NCBI GenBank assembly: GCA_000827495.1
Contig: KN817545.1
Location: 9,113 to 73,112, forward strand
Reading direction: 5' to 3'
Source of the DNA: Hypholoma sublateritium FD-334 SS-4
Taxonomy: Eukaryota > Basidiomycota > Agaricomycetes > Agaricales > Strophariaceae
Length of the DNA: 64,000 nt
Below the pieces are notes generated by a model that was given only the letters and a program-made list of their open reading frames with translations, made no database searches and was not told the DNA's origin. Below, piece after piece: positions 62,394 through 64,000 of the stretch; positions within the stretch are counted from its first letter, which is position 1, and every line of letters begins with the position of its first letter. The translations under genes and the position numbers were made by a program.

Positions 62394-62555
62394 GGTTGCA
62401 GCCGCCCTTGCGCCCGGAAACGAGAAAAAGAGGTAAGGAAGACGTACAAGCTGTATAAGACACGTTAACAAAAAATGTCTAATCAGCACAGCCACATCTG
62501 CGTAATCGCGTAGCCGTTATTGGTTCCCCACGCCCCTCTCAATCCCGCCGTCATC
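62394..62555. promoter_or_regulatory. Compact bidirectional promoter, RLI1 / prolyl isomerase
   Basis: Only 162 bases separate two divergent ATGs, so the 5' UTRs and promoters must overlap or abut. The region is mixed in composition with an AT-rich core near 62462-62485. No TATA box is obvious. Confidence 0.65.
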
Positions 62556-63130
62556 ATGGCGAAGAAAGCGGCGGCATCGACGGACAAAAAGGCAGCGGAC
62601 AAGAAGGGAAAGGGGAAGGCGCCTGCGGATGATAGCGAGAACAAGGTGAGTGTTCTCTTGGTTGCGTTAATGAACATAGTCGCTGAAACTTGAAGCTGCG
62701 TAGGGAAAGGGTGCTCTGAAGGCTGCCACCGCTGTCAACGTGCGCCATATTTTGTGCGAGAAGCATTCGAAGGCCATCGAGGCACTACAGAAACTTCAGG
62801 TTCATTAGCCCTTGCCGCAGCCGAGCTACGAGCTGAGCCACGTACACTATAGGAAGGACAGGCGTTCAACAAGGTTGCGCAGGAATACTCGGAGGACAAA
62901 GCCAAAAGTCAGTCTGCACAATAATCTATGTATTCGTTGATCACACAGAGCTCATTGTACTTGGTACAGACGGCGGCAGCCTCGGGTGGATGGTGCGCGG
63001 AAGCATGGTTGGTGCGTTCCAGGACGCAGCGTTTGCGCTCACCCCATCCTCAGTCGATAAACCCATCATCTCTTCGCTCGTGAAGACCAACTTCGGTTAT
63101 CATATTATCATGGTCGAAGGGCGCCGGTGA
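62556..63130 (+). CDS. Parvulin-type peptidyl-prolyl isomerase (Par14/PIN4 class)
   Basis: Four-exon model 62556-62645, 62704-62799, 62853-62907 and 62970-63130, 133 codons. A Lys/Ala-rich basic tail ([20 protein letters not shown]) precedes the parvulin domain: [58 protein letters not shown] and [15 protein letters not shown]. No WW domain is present, so it belongs with Par14/PIN4 rather than Pin1/Ess1. The catalytic His, Cys and closing His of the parvulin fold are in the expected blocks. Members act in ribosome biogenesis and chromatin; the basic tail fits nucleic-acid or preribosome contact. Its pairing with RLI1 may reflect shared translation-linked expression. Confidence 0.92.
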
Positions 63131-63552
63131 AGCACTTGCATCGCACCCAAGCCAATCACTAGTCTTCTGACAATCCCTTCCTCTCCAAGCTGGCGGAGAC
63201 GTATGAGATCTATCCGGACCCCATGGAGGAGCCCGAGAGCAACAAATGCTACGACCGAATATTCTGGCAAGGAGGACATACGAAGATGTGCTCTAATAAT
63301 AATTCGAAGTGTAAACTAACTGGATGTTATCGTGTACAATGGTGCAGAAATAAGGACATATGCAGTCGCGGCGCAGTTCATATAAGGCCCCTTACTGGTG
63401 CGCGTAGGATATATCGACATGGAAAAAATAAGAAAATCACATACAGCCGCCAATAACGCTGGCAACCCACCCCATTAAAGCAAACGGGCGCAGAGAATAA
63501 TAATGAAACAGAAAAGAGAAAACGGAAAAAAAAGATGCGAAGTCCAGACCCG
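63131..63552. other. Convergent intergenic region
   Basis: A short frame (63223-63456) is unsupported. AT-rich sequence near 63290-63540 likely serves as 3' UTR for both neighbours. Confidence 0.5.
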
Positions 63553-63990
63553 CTAGGGCCACGGGGCACGCGAAGTTGGACTTGCCGTGCTGGTCGACGC
63601 AGGCGGCGGTTGCAGCGTCGTTGGTACCAAATGCGACCCATTCCTTCCCGCAGGAGCTGATGCCGGCGGGCTGCCATATACAGGGTACGCGTTCTCAGCA
63701 CGCCGCGTACCGCCTGCCTCCGTAAGCGGGGCCTCACGGTAATACGCCGGGTATGCGCCCCACTGCGTGCGACCGTCGCGCCGTGCCCCCGAGGGCTGAG
63801 CACCTGCGTAGTACGACGTGTGGTGCGGCGACTCGCCCTGAGGTGGCATCGGGAACGGGTGCAGCGCGTGCATCGGCAGCGGCGGGGGCGACGCGAGCCC
63901 TGCCGGCGAGTGCACGGCGGCGGCGGCGCCGCCCGGTGTAGTGGGCGGGTACACTGTATAGTACGACTGTGGTTGCGTCGTCATCGCCAT
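63553..63990 (-). CDS. Proline-rich C-terminal region of a larger protein (partial)
   Basis: A Pro/Ala/Tyr-rich open frame runs off the right side; it stays open past the MAMTTQ methionine, so the gene probably begins outside the window. Visible stretches are SYYTVYPPTTPGGAAAAVH, PMHALHPFPMPPQGESPHH and TQWGAYPAYYREAP. The composition resembles the disordered tail of a transcription factor or RNA-binding protein. No folded domain is visible, so no function is assigned. The stop is TAG at 63553-63555. Confidence 0.55.
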   Translation of the reverse strand: MAMTTQPQSYYTVYPPTTPGGAAAAVHSPAGLASPPPLPMHALHPFPMPPQGESPHHTSYYAGAQPSGARRDGRTQWGAYPAYYREAPLTEAGGTRRAENAYPVYGSPPASAPAGRNGSHLVPTTLQPPPASTSTASPTSRAPWP

Positions 63991-64000
63991 TGCCCCGTAT

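Overview
The window comes from a filamentous basidiomycete, most probably an Agaricomycete. Genes are dense in short (about 45-90 nt) GT-AG introns. The families present include HET-domain proteins, Het-C, an F-box protein, a DUF6698-like gene and a Plavaka-type transposase, all typical of mushroom-forming fungi. Single ambiguous bases (N) cluster in the first 2.8 kb and recur at 7205, 27517, 28244, 28819 and 30920. This suggests collapsed repeats or dikaryotic heterozygosity. Spliced gene models below were built by eye from reading frame, splice sites and family conservation. Exon lengths sum to a multiple of three in every multi-exon model with both ends resolved, but no transcript data were available.

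Layout: 1-2948, the 3' half of a Ty3/Gypsy chromovirus-like retrotransposon (integrase, chromodomain, two accessory ORFs, 3' LTR). 2.9-14.1 kb, a duplicated and partly inverted heterokaryon-incompatibility-type locus with two complete five-exon HET-domain genes, a decayed 5' leader of a third copy, and duplicated upstream blocks. 14.7-26.3 kb, a conserved mitochondrial gene (2-oxoglutarate dehydrogenase E2) followed by sparse lineage-specific genes, including a two-domain ABM-like protein and an F-box protein. 29.8-33.4 kb, an 18-exon het-C homologue. 34-37 kb, AT-rich degenerate tandem repeats and gene-poor DNA. 37.4-52.4 kb, an accessory block of fast-evolving basidiomycete families: a protein with tandem SUMO-interaction-like motifs, a coiled-coil protein, a Uma2/PD-(D/E)XK-like protein, a DUF6698-like protein, a SAM-like protein, and an apparently intact Plavaka transposase. 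53.3-54.1 kb, a broken importin-beta gene fragment. 57-64 kb, a secreted acidic protein and then a housekeeping block: a Cwf23/DNAJC17-like J-protein, the ABCE1 ribosome-recycling ATPase Rli1, a Par14/PIN4-type prolyl isomerase divergent from it, and the end of a proline-rich protein.

Two groups stand out biologically. First, two HET-domain genes and a het-C gene lie within 27 kb, all from families tied to non-self recognition. The HET genes carry an unusual N-terminal leader made of symmetric phase-1 exons with a repeated LLSAL motif. Second, the 37-52 kb block looks like a transposon-associated accessory island. The right end (58-63 kb) holds conserved splicing, translation and folding genes and appears syntenically stable.
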